From: Myxococcales bacterium
GTDB lineage: Bacteria; Myxococcota_A; Polyangia; Polyangiales; Ga0077539
Length of the DNA stretch: 64,000 nt
Direction: 5' to 3'
Assembly (NCBI GenBank): GCA_013298625.1
Contig: JAAFIF010000043.1
Location: 1-64,000, forward strand
Position 1 is the first letter of the stretch; every line of letters starts with the position of its first letter. The position numbers and the translations under genes were made by a program. This document shows, piece by piece, positions 1 through 8,833 of this stretch. The notes beneath the pieces are model-generated. The model did not search any database. It had not been told where the DNA came from and saw only the letters and a list, made by a program, of their open reading frames with translations.

Positions 1-801
1 TGCGCCGCCGCCAGAGCCGCCCGTGGGAGCTCTGCGCGTCTGCGCCGCGCCGCCGGTCCCGCCCGCCGCGCCGCCTGCGCCGGTGCCCGCGGTGCCTGCA
101 GTGGCGTTTCCGCCGCCGCCGCCAGCGAGCATCGAGCCAGCTCCCGGAGCCGGTCCCTGACCGTCGCCCATCGGCGCGTCGCCGCCGCGACTGCCGCCGG
201 GACCCGGTCGCGTCGCGTTGGCGCTGAAGTCGAAGTGACCTCGAAATTCGATGGGCCCGAGCACGACGAAGCGCACAGGTTGTTCGAGGTTATCCGCGCG
301 CAACGTCACCCCAGCGGGCACGGTCATCGACGAGTACACGGCCTGCGAGCTCAGGCCCGAGGCGCCCATCGTCGCGCCGTCTGCGGAGTCCGCTGGCAAA
401 ACACTGAGCTGCGCGGCGTAGTCGTAGATGGTTCCGCTGAGGCGAATGTCGACCGCGACCGCGGCGCTCGGCTCGGAGATCGCCGCGCCGCGATTGGGCG
501 TGGTGTCGTCGATGTGCGCGACGAAGACGCAGCGAACGCGGGTGCACTCCCAGCGCTCGATCACGACGCCGCTGCTCGCCGCTGCGGTGGGCGTCGCGGC
601 GCTGAGGTCGTCGGCGCCGAGCGCAGGGCCGAGCGCTCCGACGAAGCGACGCGTCCCTTCGAAGGCGATCGCTGGCGAGAGCGAGATCGGGTTGATCCTG
701 CCCATCACGCGCGGAAGGTCTCCGCCCGCGTCGGACATCGTCGGTGGAGTGGAGCATGCGCTCGCGGAGAGCGCGATCAACGCGAGCAGTGGTCTACGCA
801 T
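1..801 (-). CDS. Gly-rich putative lipoprotein, C-terminus cut by window edge
   Basis: Open frame of 267 codons from the ATG at 801 to the left edge with no stop, so the protein is incomplete. It begins MRRPLLALIALSASACSTPP, a good lipoprotein signal with lipobox ASAC. The middle part (residues 30-200) has no motif I recognise and looks beta-rich. From about residue 205 it turns into a Gly/Ala/Pro low-complexity tail that continues past the edge. It starts 25 nt after the stop of the upstream lipoprotein gene and is probably the last seen member of a four-gene minus-strand operon. Function unknown; envelope location is inferred from the signal only. Confidence 0.7.
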   Translation of the reverse strand, partial: MRRPLLALIALSASACSTPPTMSDAGGDLPRVMGRINPISLSPAIAFEGTRRFVGALGPALGADDLSAATPTAAASSGVVIERWECTRVRCVFVAHIDDTTPNRGAAISEPSAAVAVDIRLSGTIYDYAAQLSVLPADSADGATMGASGLSSQAVYSSMTVPAGVTLRADNLEQPVRFVVLGPIEFRGHFDFSANATRPGPGGSRGGDAPMGDGQGPAPGAGSMLAGGGGGNATAGTAGTGAGGAAGGTGGAAQTRRAPTGGSGGGA

Positions 802-825
802 GTTCGAGCGGTCTTCGTGCGACGA

Positions 826-2196
826 TCAGCGACGGGGACGGGCGGGGCGCGCTGCGGGCCGAGCGCGGCCGCCGCCGCGACGCGGCAGGGCAGACTCGGG
901 GATGAACGAGATCATCAAGCCCTCGCTGTTGGTCACGCCAGCGACCGCGAGAAAGCCGTCGATGCGCAAGCAGCCGTTGACCGTGGGCGGCTGCTGCGTG
1001 GCGGCGTTGAAGTTCGCAGGGACAGCGCCCTCGGGGATGGTGATCTCCGCGCCGCCGAGGCCGCCGCAGTTGCCGACGACGTACGAGAACTGCGTCCCCA
1101 ACGGGTGCGAAGGGACGCCGCGCAGAGCAGCGCCTGCCGCTTGACTGGCCGCTTGCGGGGGCTGCGCGGCGGGCGTCGTTCCGGCGGCTGGGGTGGTGCC
1201 ACCTGCGGGCGTGGTGCCGCCTGCGGGAGGAGTGTCATCGGCGACATCGCCGCCGATCGCCGGCATCGCAGAGTCGTCGGCGACGTCACCGGCGAGCTCG
1301 GGGTCTTCGCCGAGCAGCGCGGCAGGCGTCTCGCGCGCGTTCGGAAACGCCATCGCGACGAGCCCCTTGAGGTTGTCGATCACCCAGCGATTCGCCGTGT
1401 CTCGTGCCGCGTTGTTGTCCGGCAGCACCGCGGTCGCGGTCTCGCGCTCGTACCACACGGTCAAGCCCTGGTTGGGCTGACCCTGGTTCGGAAACGTAAA
1501 CGAGTACCCGTTGAGCCGACGCTCGCTGAACGTGAGCGCGTAGGAGAACTGCAAGCGCCTCGGCAGCGCGGCGCGGTTCGGCACGGGCACGTAGAAATCG
1601 AGCGTGTAGTTCTTCGCGCAGCGTCCGCCGCGGCAGATGGGCGCGGGCGCCGTGGTCTGAAAGTTCTGCGCGAACTCGCGGTTGGCCGTGGCCACTTCTC
1701 CGAGGGTATTTCCCCAGCCGGTGATGCCTGCGGTCGAGCGGAGCCAGTAGAGCATCGTCTCCCGCGCGAACACGCGCTGGCGCTCGTTCTCTGCAGCGCG
1801 AGCGGCGTCGCGCGTGGCGCGCTCTGCGGCCTCGCGGGCCTCGCGTTGACGGCGCTGCTCGAGGCGCTCGGCCTCGTACACGCCGATGCGCGCGCGTGCT
1901 TCTCCGACGTGCGAGCCCGTCGGATACGCAGCCACGTACGCCGTGAGACCTTCGAGCGTGCTGCGGCGCTCTTCCCAGAACTGCTCTTCAGCGGCAGACA
2001 CCTCGGCGCCGATGCTCGAGATGAATCGGCCTTGCGGATAGCGGGTGACGTATTCGCTGCCGAGGTGCGTGCGGCGCGCGGGGTCCTGCTCGTAGCGGAT
2101 CGCGCGAAACAAGCTGTACTCGTCGGCGCTGGCGAACGAAGCGCACCCGGTGAGCGACAGCAACGAGAGGACGAGCGCGGTGCGAGGGCGGTTCAT
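826..2196 (-). CDS. Lipoprotein with helical N-terminal region and Pro/Ala/Thr linker
   Basis: 456 residues from the ATG at 2196, chosen because an AGGA lies about 10 nt upstream and the protein then opens with a clean signal peptide and lipobox (LSLTGC). The frame is open further upstream but that part is not signal-like. Residues 30-130 look like TPR-type helices (YVTRYPQGRF, AYVAAYPTGSHV) followed by a charged Arg/Glu/Ala coiled stretch. A middle domain of about 150 residues is unrecognised. It is followed by an Asp/Ala region, a PAGGTTPAGG-type linker, a second small domain and an Arg/Ala/Pro-rich basic tail. It sits between a Cys-rich secreted protein and a Gly-rich lipoprotein on the same strand. 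Outer-membrane-anchored scaffold is a guess; no enzyme motif seen. Confidence 0.75.
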   Translation of the reverse strand: MNRPRTALVLSLLSLTGCASFASADEYSLFRAIRYEQDPARRTHLGSEYVTRYPQGRFISSIGAEVSAAEEQFWEERRSTLEGLTAYVAAYPTGSHVGEARARIGVYEAERLEQRRQREAREAAERATRDAARAAENERQRVFARETMLYWLRSTAGITGWGNTLGEVATANREFAQNFQTTAPAPICRGGRCAKNYTLDFYVPVPNRAALPRRLQFSYALTFSERRLNGYSFTFPNQGQPNQGLTVWYERETATAVLPDNNAARDTANRWVIDNLKGLVAMAFPNARETPAALLGEDPELAGDVADDSAMPAIGGDVADDTPPAGGTTPAGGTTPAAGTTPAAQPPQAASQAAGAALRGVPSHPLGTQFSYVVGNCGGLGGAEITIPEGAVPANFNAATQQPPTVNGCLRIDGFLAVAGVTNSEGLMISFIPESALPRRGGGRARPAARPARPRR

Positions 2197-2246
2197 CGTG
2201 AGGTGTCCTTTAGATCTACCTGAAGAATCACTGGCGAAACCGCGCC

Positions 2247-2831
2247 TCATCGGATCGGCCGGCACACGTTCGGGTTGGTGCATTCGGGCGTCGGGCGCGT
2301 GAACGCCGCGAGGATCGAGCGACCGTCATTGGGGTCGATCGAGCACGAGCGCGCCATGACCGAGTCCGCGCAGACCTGCACGTCCCACTGGTAGACGAAC
2401 GCCGACCCAGAGCCCGAGTACGCGAAGGTCGTCCCGTCGCCGCACTGCTTGGGACACGTCCCGGTCCCGAAGAACTCGGGACGCAGCGTGTTGACCCCGT
2501 GCGTGCAGAGGTAGAACGCCTTGGCTGCGTCGATCTGGTTCTCGCAGTTGAGCCCCGCGGCGGCCTCCGCGGTGAGCGCCGAGCACAGGTGTCCGCACTC
2601 GTACAAACGCTGGCAGAATCCAGCGCACAAGCCTCGCTCGAAGTACGTCGACTCGAGCGTGCCTGTGGTGTTGCCCTCGTGGCGCTCGACGGGCGTCGAG
2701 GCGAGGTTGCCGCCGCAGCCGCCGACGTTGCCGGGGGTGGGCGCAGACAAGAACGGCGCGAGCAGGGCGATGGCGCCGACGCCACGGAGGGCGCGGCGGC
2801 TGCGAAGTGCGGTGCGATCGCTGGGGTTCAT
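2247..2831 (-). CDS. Secreted Cys-rich protein of unknown function
   Basis: 194 residues from the ATG at 2831. A TTG at 2870 in frame would add 13 residues but overlaps the previous gene's stop. The N-terminus has a basic stretch and a hydrophobic run (GVGAIALLAPFLSAP), consistent with export. The mature part has about a dozen Cys in patterns such as ERGLCAGFCQRLYECGHLC, suggesting a disulfide-bonded extracytoplasmic domain. No family recognised. It starts 35 nt after the outer-membrane-like protein gene and ends 50 nt before the next lipoprotein gene, so probably co-transcribed with them. Confidence 0.7.
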   Translation of the reverse strand: MNPSDRTALRSRRALRGVGAIALLAPFLSAPTPGNVGGCGGNLASTPVERHEGNTTGTLESTYFERGLCAGFCQRLYECGHLCSALTAEAAAGLNCENQIDAAKAFYLCTHGVNTLRPEFFGTGTCPKQCGDGTTFAYSGSGSAFVYQWDVQVCADSVMARSCSIDPNDGRSILAAFTRPTPECTNPNVCRPIR

Positions 2832-2866
2832 GGTGTTCTTCACGACTCTGTTCTCCGCGGACGCGA

Positions 2867-3616
2867 TCAAGGAAGGAGCTCGTAGTCGAACATCGCTCCG
2901 ATGCCCAAGCCGAGGACCGGAGTGGATGTGCCCGAGTCGCCGAAGTACATTCCAGCGCTCAATTCAGCGGTCAGCGCGAAGCCGCCGGTGAGAAAGTACG
3001 CGAACGATCCGCCCGCTTCGACGCCGACCGCCACCGCGGGCACCGTCCCGTACGGTACGCGCGCCGGGACTCGGTTGTCCGGCAGGCACTGCTGCTGAAT
3101 CTCGGGGGCGCGATTGTCCGGCGTGCCCGGTCGCGGCGCGACGCCAGGGAGATAGATGCACGCGTCCAGGCGCGGGTCCCACGACCGCGTAAACACGATC
3201 GGAACATCGAGTCGTCCGATGATCGCCCACCGCGTCGCGGGCCGGTACATCAGGGTCCATCCGGGCTGCAGCGCGCCTTGCAACGGCGAGTGCCCGATGT
3301 CGAGCCCGAGCTGCCCGCCGAGCGTCGGCCCCATGCGGAGCTTGCCCGCGTTGATGAACAAAAAACCGCCCTGCGCGTGGATCCATCCGGGCGCGAGCAC
3401 GCCGCTCGAATACGGGTCGAACAAGCGCAGCCCGATGCCGCCTTGCAAGCGAGCGAGGACGTGTCGCTCGTTGGGGTACGCGCGCCACTCTCCTGCGCTC
3501 GGAGCCGCGGCGACGCCGCCTTCTCCGCTCGCGCCCTCACCCGCGCTCTGCGCGAACGCGGCCGACGACGCCATCATCGCCGTCAGAAACCCAATCCACT
3601 TTCGGTGCCCGATCAC
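2867..3616 (-). CDS. Putative outer-membrane beta-barrel protein
   Basis: 249 residues from a GTG at 3616. The start gives a signal peptide ending near AAFAQ, followed by a short Gly/Glu/Ala linker. The rest alternates aromatic and small residues (GGFLFINAG, GLDIGHSP, WTLMYRPATRW, GGSFAYFLTGGFAL) and ends near LGLGIGAMFDYELLP, a pattern typical of outer-membrane barrel strands ending in an aromatic residue. No specific family identified. It is the first gene of the minus-strand group that runs to the left edge and is divergent, with only 25 nt between starts, from the AgmX-type gene at 3642, so the promoters must overlap the genes. Confidence 0.65.
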   Translation of the reverse strand: MIGHRKWIGFLTAMMASSAAFAQSAGEGASGEGGVAAAPSAGEWRAYPNERHVLARLQGGIGLRLFDPYSSGVLAPGWIHAQGGFLFINAGKLRMGPTLGGQLGLDIGHSPLQGALQPGWTLMYRPATRWAIIGRLDVPIVFTRSWDPRLDACIYLPGVAPRPGTPDNRAPEIQQQCLPDNRVPARVPYGTVPAVAVGVEAGGSFAYFLTGGFALTAELSAGMYFGDSGTSTPVLGLGIGAMFDYELLP

Positions 3617-3641
3617 AGTGGGCGCATGCTACACAGCCCGC

Positions 3642-4355
3642 GTGGCCGGTCAACGAACGCGTTCGACCACGCGCGATTGCCGCGAATTGTGTGCCCGAAT
3701 CGCGGTCGCGCTCGCCGTCGGGGTCGGGGTCGGGATGGCGGCCCCGCTCGAGCTGGGCTGTACGAGCCCGAAACCAACGCAGGACGCGTCGATCAGCGCT
3801 GCGCCCGTCGCGGACGCGGCTGTCGCGCGCGGACGACGGCGCCGTCGTCGCACCCGTGTCCGGGCTGAGGGCTCGGTCGCGCAAAACAGCGCGCGAACCG
3901 TGGACAACAGCGGTTCGAACATCGGTTCGAACAGCCCGGCTCCGCAAGAGATCGACGAACCCGAGCCGCCGCGGCCGAGGATCACCGAGACGGGACCCAT
4001 GTTGCCCGAGAACATCGGACCGCCGCCGGCGCAGACCTTGGACATGACCGGCAGCGGCGGAGAGGGGCCGATTGGGCTCGGCGAAAACGACGTCAACCGA
4101 GCGCTCAATCCGCTGCTCGGCCGCATGGGCAACTGCGCTGCGGCGACGACGGACGACGACGGGCGCGGGCCGCACGGGCGGGTCTCGATCCGGGTGCGCG
4201 TGCGCAACGACGGGCGGCCGATCGCGGCGAGGGTCACTGGTGGTGGTGGCTCGTCGGAGTTCATCACGTGCGTGCGCAGGGTGGTGGCGAGCGCGCGATT
4301 CACTGCGTTTCGAGGGTCGGACTCGATCGTGGGCTGGGGCTTCGACGTCGATTGA
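3642..4355 (+). CDS. Exported protein with AgmX/PglI-type C-terminal domain
   Basis: 237 residues from the GTG at 3642. A long open frame extends upstream but overlaps the divergent gene and lacks signal character. The N-terminus has a hydrophobic export segment (RIAVALAVGVGVG) followed by LGCTSP; the lipobox is weak, so it may be a lipoprotein or a simple secreted protein. A low-complexity region with a run of Arg follows. The last 90 residues (VNRALNPLLGRMGNC, then VSIRVRVRNDGRPIAARV and a conserved Cys before the final strands) resemble the AgmX/PglI C-terminal domain common in myxobacteria, which is TonB-like in layout. A similar domain ends the lipoprotein at 54065-56296. Role unknown; possibly an envelope-spanning partner. 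Confidence 0.65.
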   Translation: MAGQRTRSTTRDCRELCARIAVALAVGVGVGMAAPLELGCTSPKPTQDASISAAPVADAAVARGRRRRRRTRVRAEGSVAQNSARTVDNSGSNIGSNSPAPQEIDEPEPPRPRITETGPMLPENIGPPPAQTLDMTGSGGEGPIGLGENDVNRALNPLLGRMGNCAAATTDDDGRGPHGRVSIRVRVRNDGRPIAARVTGGGGSSEFITCVRRVVASARFTAFRGSDSIVGWGFDVD

Positions 4356-4403
4356 GCGGCCGCGCGCGGACCAGCGGGCTGTGGTAAGCGCACGAGACGA
4401 GAA

Positions 4404-5111
4404 ATGAAGGCAAGGATCGCGGCGTTGTTGTTGGTCGCGGCTGGGCCCGCGATCGCGTTTCGCATCGGTGGCGTCGGCTTGTGGGTCGTGTACGGGGCGG
4501 CGGTCGCCCTCGCGGCGGCGCTGGCCGCGTGGGAGCTTCATCAAGACGGCGTGCTCTCGGACGTGATGAAGCGCCAGGGTTTCGACCTGGCGATCGGGCT
4601 CGCGGTCGCGCTCGGGCTGCTCGCGGCGGTGACCGTGGTCTTCAACTACTGGGTGGCTCCTGCGAGCATCGGCGGCGGAATCCTCCGTCGCTGCCGCGTC
4701 GACGGGCCGCTGCTGCCGAGGCTCGAGCCGCACGGGATCGAGCGGATCGCCGAGTGGTTTCGGGCGCAGGCGTGCAAGGGCTACGGCGCTTCGCTCGGAA
4801 TCGACCTGAAATACCGGGCGTTTGTGGTCTTCATCGTCGCCGCGCTCGAAGAGGTCGCGTGGCGCGGCGGCGTTCAGCAGCTGTTGTCCGAGAAGCTCGG
4901 GTCGACGCGCGGCTGGCTCGCGGCGAGCGTGCTGTTCGCGGCCGTTCACGTGCTCACGCCGACGCCTGCGCTGGGATTGCTCGCGCTGCCGTGCGGCCTC
5001 GCGTGGGGCGCGCTCTACCGCTATCGCGGCAGGCTCGTGCCCGCGGTGTTTTCGCACGCGGTGTTCAGCATGTTCTTGTTCGCGTCGAAGCCGCTGGTGA
5101 GCTTCAGCTGA
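4404..5111 (+). CDS. CPBP-family intramembrane glutamic protease
   Basis: 235 residues, multi-pass membrane protein. The CPBP (Abi/CAAX) signature is complete: EEVAWRG with E149, E150 and R154, the second motif FAAVH with H182, and the third with H218 in FSHAVFS. Members are membrane endopeptidases of the Rce1 type. In myxobacteria some members (myxosortases) process MYXO-CTERM proteins, and a MYXO-CTERM protein is encoded in this window at 17326-18636, but nothing here links the two directly. The ATG at 4404 follows the previous gene by 48 nt with only a weak GAGA upstream. It could equally be a housekeeping CPBP protein with another substrate. Confidence 0.85.
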   Translation: MKARIAALLLVAAGPAIAFRIGGVGLWVVYGAAVALAAALAAWELHQDGVLSDVMKRQGFDLAIGLAVALGLLAAVTVVFNYWVAPASIGGGILRRCRVDGPLLPRLEPHGIERIAEWFRAQACKGYGASLGIDLKYRAFVVFIVAALEEVAWRGGVQQLLSEKLGSTRGWLAASVLFAAVHVLTPTPALGLLALPCGLAWGALYRYRGRLVPAVFSHAVFSMFLFASKPLVSFS

Positions 5112-5121
5112 GCTGATTCGG

Positions 5122-5655
5122 TCAGGGCAGCGCGACGGCGAACGAGAGCCGTTGCCGGATGCACACCGAAGCGCAGACCGAGAAGCGCAATCGGCCGCGG
5201 ACCGAAGGGCTCGCGGCGGTGACTTGCGCGGGGACCATGAAGCGGATCCCGTCCTGAGACGACTCGGTGGCGTCCGTGCGGGCGAGCTCGGCGCGCACCG
5301 TGGCGTTGGTGCCTTCGAGCTGCAGCTGCACCTCGTCGAGCTCGTTGATGTGAAACCCGTCCCGCGCTTCGAGCTTCACTTCGACCGTCGTTTGCCCAGG
5401 AACAGCGCTGGGCGCGTTGAGCGTCGCCGCGAGCGTGCAGTGCTCGCCCGGCACCTCTGCGTGCGGCCCTGCGGGCGCCGCGACGGCCACGCCGCTGTCG
5501 GCGACGGCCACGCCGCTGTCCGCTTGCGGCTCGGGCGTCGTCGCGGGGTGATTGTTCGCCGTGCCATCGGTCGGGGGCGTCTTTTTGCAGCCCGAGAGCG
5601 CGCCCAGCGCGAGCGCTGAGCAAACCAACACCGAGCGGACCAGGATCACAGACAT
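5122..5655 (-). CDS. Lipoprotein resembling the DsbD N-terminal domain
   Basis: 177 residues from the ATG at 5655, chosen because it gives a signal peptide with lipobox LSGC; the frame is open for another 51 codons upstream without signal features. After the Cys comes a Thr/Pro/Asp linker with a duplicated AVADSG unit. The C-terminal 110 residues hold a strand-rich domain with DGFHINELDEVQLQLEG and a closing VCASVCIRQR. This Cys-x3-Cys near the end with the FHIN motif is what the periplasmic DsbD alpha domain looks like. DsbD proper would continue into a membrane domain, which is absent. Possible role: periplasmic thiol-redox partner, inferred. Convergent with the CPBP gene (10 nt between stops). 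Confidence 0.65.
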   Translation of the reverse strand: MSVILVRSVLVCSALALGALSGCKKTPPTDGTANNHPATTPEPQADSGVAVADSGVAVAAPAGPHAEVPGEHCTLAATLNAPSAVPGQTTVEVKLEARDGFHINELDEVQLQLEGTNATVRAELARTDATESSQDGIRFMVPAQVTAASPSVRGRLRFSVCASVCIRQRLSFAVALP

Positions 5656-5822
5656 CGTCGCGTAGCCTCCAGGCGAACGCGCGGGCGGCCGCGCGCAGCG
5701 ACGAAGCGGTAGCACAGCGTTGGACGGTCGTTCCACATTGGCGGTCGGGCGCGCGCCGCGCGGGGAGATGACGGCGAGCTTGACCGCTTGCCGCTCGGTT
5801 TGGCACACCGGAGCAGAGGTTC

Positions 5823-6422
5823 GTGCGCGCTCCCATTTCGCTCGTTCTCGCGCTCTCGCTCAGCCCGGCGCTCGGCTGCGGCCGCCCGTGCCCGTCGGGG
5901 CGCTTCTGCGGCGTCGCCACGTGGGTCAGCGGCGCGGACGAGCCGATCGTCGAGGGAGCAGCGTTCGTGCTCGTGGCGCACTCCGCGACGGACGTCACGC
6001 TCGGGCCGTTTGTGCAGCCCGAACAGCTCGCGCTCCGCCCTCGCGCCGTGTCGCTGCGCTTCGATGTGCGCTCGCTTCGCAGCCGCGCGCCCACCGTCGA
6101 GCGCGCCACGCTCCTGCTCGCGCCGCACCCGCAGTGGCAGACGCTCGACCGCTCGGTGCGGGTCGCGGTGCAGGCCGCGGGCGCCGCGGGGCTCAACGGC
6201 GAGGTCGAGGCGCTTCCGGACCTGACGGCGACGGCGACGGTTCCGCTGGCGATGCGAGCGCCCGTGCGCATCGACGTGACGCGCGCCGTCCGCGCGTGGT
6301 GGGACGGATCGACGCCGCAAGGCTCGCTCGCGCTCAGCGCGGATCAAGAGGGCATGGTGGTCCAAGGCGCAGCTGCGATCGAGCCGCGCGATCGACCGCG
6401 CATCGAGGTGGTCGTGCGATGA
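5823..6422 (+). CDS. DNRLRE-like exported lipoprotein
   Basis: 199 residues from a GTG at 5823, preceded by AGAGG at short spacing. Signal peptide with lipobox (PALGC). The body reads as one jelly-roll-like domain: strands with alternating hydrophobics, then VRIDVTRAVRAWWDG, which closely resembles the conserved core of DNRLRE domains (VDVTxxVRxWxxG), followed by GSLALSADQEGMVVQGAAA. DNRLRE domains are found in secreted and cell-surface proteins. First gene of a run of five; its stop overlaps the kinase start by 4 bp (ATGA), so the kinase is probably translationally coupled to it. Confidence 0.7.
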   Translation: MRAPISLVLALSLSPALGCGRPCPSGRFCGVATWVSGADEPIVEGAAFVLVAHSATDVTLGPFVQPEQLALRPRAVSLRFDVRSLRSRAPTVERATLLLAPHPQWQTLDRSVRVAVQAAGAAGLNGEVEALPDLTATATVPLAMRAPVRIDVTRAVRAWWDGSTPQGSLALSADQEGMVVQGAAAIEPRDRPRIEVVVR

Positions 6423-7837
6423 GCATCACGCCGCGAAAGAGCAAGCGACTCGGCAAGTACCAGGTCCTCGACCGCGTCGCCGCCGGCGGGATGGCCGAGG
6501 TGTTTCGCGCTCGCTACATCGACAGCGAGGGCAACGAGCAGGTCGTCGCGCTGAAGAAAGTGCTCGAGCAGTACGCCCGAGACTCGGGCTTCATCCGGAT
6601 GCTCAAGTACGAGTACCGCCTCGCGTCGCTGCTCAGGCACCCGAACATCGCGGTCATTCACGAGCTCATTCGCACCAGCGACGGCTACTACATCGTGATG
6701 GAGTACGTCGACGGACGGGACCTCCGCGCGACGCAGCACAAGGTGTGGGAGCACAAGAAGAAGTGGGAGATCGCCGACGCGGTCTACCTCATGGCCCGCG
6801 CGCTCGACGGCCTGTTCCACGCGCACACCGCGACCACCGAGGACGGCAGGCCGCTCAACCTCGTCCATCGTGACTTCTCTCCGTCCAACATCCTGATCGG
6901 CTTCGATGGCGAGGTGAAGCTCATCGATTTCGGCATCGCGAAGGCCGCCATGCCGCGCGATCAGACGGCGGCGGGGATCATCAAGGGCAAGGTTCGGTAC
7001 ATGTCGCCCGAGCAGGCCAACGGCGACGATCGACTGACGGCGCAGAGCGACGTGTTCGGCGCCGGGACCGTGCTGTACGAGCTGCTCGCGGGCGAGCCCG
7101 CGTTCGTCGCGCCCAACGAGCTCGAGCTGATCTACACGGTTCGGCGAGCGCAGCCCAAGCCGCTGCGCGAGGTCGCGCCGCACGTGCCCGACGGGCTCGC
7201 TGAGATCGTCCGGCACGCGATGATGCGCGGGAGAAAAGCTCGCTTTGCGACGGCTGCCGAGTTTCGAGATCAGCTCGTGACGTTCTTGCGCGCCTATGCG
7301 CCGGGCTACCGACGCACGCGGCTCGCGACGATCATGAAGAGCCTCTGGCAGACGGAGATCGAGCTCGAGATTCGCACGCTGCTCGAGTATGCGACGGGCG
7401 ACGAAGACGTCGCCGAAGCAGAGTACCTCCTCGAAAACGCCTCCATCGACGAGAGCCTCGACGCGGTCAGCGCGTTCACCGACGCGCGGCAGCTCGACCA
7501 AGACGCGCGCGACGATTTCGAAGAGCAGCCCCCGACGATCCCCGGCAGAAAGCCCACGGGATCGCACCCCACCGCGGCCAAAGAGCCGGCGAGCGAGCAG
7601 CCCAAGGCCGCAGCGCCGCAGAAGCCGACCTTCGTCGCCAGCGCGACGAACAAGCCCGCATTCGCACCGCCGCAAGTCGCCAGCAAGCCCCCGGCAACCG
7701 GCGGGGGGCCGATGATTCCGCGGCCCAAACCAAAGGCGGCGGCGCAGGGCGCGCCGTCGTTCTCGACCATTCCTCCGCCTGCCCACACGCCACGCGCGGG
7801 CGACGGCACCGACGACCCCGACCGCGAACCGAGCTGA
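6419..7837 (+). CDS. Soluble eukaryotic-like Ser/Thr protein kinase
   Basis: 472 residues. All kinase landmarks are present: Gly-rich loop VAAGGMAEVFRA (20-31), ATP-binding K46 in VVALKK, catalytic HRD at 150-152 (LVHRDFSPSNIL), DFG at 170-172, and MSPEQ (195-199) in place of APE. HRD marks it as an RD kinase, so activation-loop phosphorylation is likely. The lobe ends near residue 290. The rest is a helical segment, an Asp/Glu-rich stretch and a Pro/Lys/Ala-rich tail without a transmembrane helix, so it should be cytoplasmic, unlike PASTA kinases. The start overlaps the previous stop by 4 bp and the next gene begins 3 nt after its stop. Substrate unknown. Confidence 0.93.
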   Translation: MSITPRKSKRLGKYQVLDRVAAGGMAEVFRARYIDSEGNEQVVALKKVLEQYARDSGFIRMLKYEYRLASLLRHPNIAVIHELIRTSDGYYIVMEYVDGRDLRATQHKVWEHKKKWEIADAVYLMARALDGLFHAHTATTEDGRPLNLVHRDFSPSNILIGFDGEVKLIDFGIAKAAMPRDQTAAGIIKGKVRYMSPEQANGDDRLTAQSDVFGAGTVLYELLAGEPAFVAPNELELIYTVRRAQPKPLREVAPHVPDGLAEIVRHAMMRGRKARFATAAEFRDQLVTFLRAYAPGYRRTRLATIMKSLWQTEIELEIRTLLEYATGDEDVAEAEYLLENASIDESLDAVSAFTDARQLDQDARDDFEEQPPTIPGRKPTGSHPTAAKEPASEQPKAAAPQKPTFVASATNKPAFAPPQVASKPPATGGGPMIPRPKPKAAAQGAPSFSTIPPPAHTPRAGDGTDDPDREPS

Positions 7838-7840
7838 CCG

Positions 7841-8833
7841 TTGATCGCTGACCTTCTTCGCGCTTGCGCAGCGCTGTGCGCGTTGAGCGCGGCACTCTCG
7901 TCCTGCACGCGCCGCGCGCAGCCGCCCACGGACCAGCCGACCAGCGGCGCCCACGCCACGTTGCAGCGATCAGACGCGGCGGTCGCCCTCGACGCGAGTC
8001 GCGACAGCGGCCCAACGCTCTGCGACGAGCGCCGCCCGTGCTTCAACGCCGCGCTCTCGCAGCTCGGGCTCGACACGACCGAGGCGCGCTTCGAAGAGCG
8101 CCCCGCCCGCGTCGCGCGGCTGCGCGCGTTTGCGATGGACCGCGACGAGGTGAGCGCCCGCGAATACGGGCGCTGCGTGATCGCCGGCGTGTGCGAGCCG
8201 CCGACCTGCGAGCGACGAGCGAGCGACGGGGGGCTCTCCGATGCGACCGCACGCGACCTCGCGGACGCGAGCGTCACCGAGAGCGATGAGCCCGTGTCGT
8301 GCGTGCGATGGAGCGACGCGCGGTCGTACTGCGAGTTCGTCGGCGGACGACTGCCCACCGAGGCCGAGTGGGAGCGCGCAGCGGCAGGGGCGCTGCCTGC
8401 GCACCGGCGGTTTCCGTGGGGCGAAGACAGCGACGGAGGCTTCGTCGACCGAACGCCCGAGGGGGTGCGCGCGCTCGGCGGCGGCGTCGCAGAGTGGGTC
8501 GCAGACGTGGGGGCGTTCTACCAGGTGCCCGCCGCGCCGACCGCGCGCGACGCGGGTGGCGACGGGGCGTTCGTCGACGCGAGCGCCGAGCTCGACGCGG
8601 CGCCCGACCCGATCGACCGCGAGATCGGCAACGCATCGGCGCTCGAGGCGATGGACGCGTCGATGGCCATCGTCGACGACCCACACGGGCCGCGCACCGG
8701 CGCGTGGCGGGTGATCCGCGGCGCGCACCGCGACGCGCCCCTCGCCCGATGGACCACCACGGCGCGCACCTTTCGACGCCCGGACGACGCCCGGCCGTGG
8801 TTGGGCTTTCGCTGCGCGTATTCGCACCGATGA
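7841..8833 (+). CDS. FGE/SUMF1-fold lipoprotein, probably non-catalytic
   Basis: 330 residues from a TTG at 7841, only 3 nt after the kinase stop; this start gives a signal with lipobox LSSC. The SUMF1/formylglycine-generating-enzyme fold is seen in MDRDEVSAREYGRC, VSCVRWSDARSYCEFVGGRL with PTEAEWERAAAG, FPWGEDS, VAEWVADV, and the end WRVIRGAHRD ... WLGFRCAYSHR. The paired active-site Cys of true formylglycine-generating enzymes near the C-terminus are not visible: the equivalent segment reads WTTTARTFRRPDDARP. I therefore expect a binding or scaffold role. An Ala/Asp-rich insertion (residues 225-285) sits before the last strands. Next to a kinase and a phosphodiesterase in one transcription unit. 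Confidence 0.8.
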   Translation: MIADLLRACAALCALSAALSSCTRRAQPPTDQPTSGAHATLQRSDAAVALDASRDSGPTLCDERRPCFNAALSQLGLDTTEARFEERPARVARLRAFAMDRDEVSAREYGRCVIAGVCEPPTCERRASDGGLSDATARDLADASVTESDEPVSCVRWSDARSYCEFVGGRLPTEAEWERAAAGALPAHRRFPWGEDSDGGFVDRTPEGVRALGGGVAEWVADVGAFYQVPAAPTARDAGGDGAFVDASAELDAAPDPIDREIGNASALEAMDASMAIVDDPHGPRTGAWRVIRGAHRDAPLARWTTTARTFRRPDDARPWLGFRCAYSHR

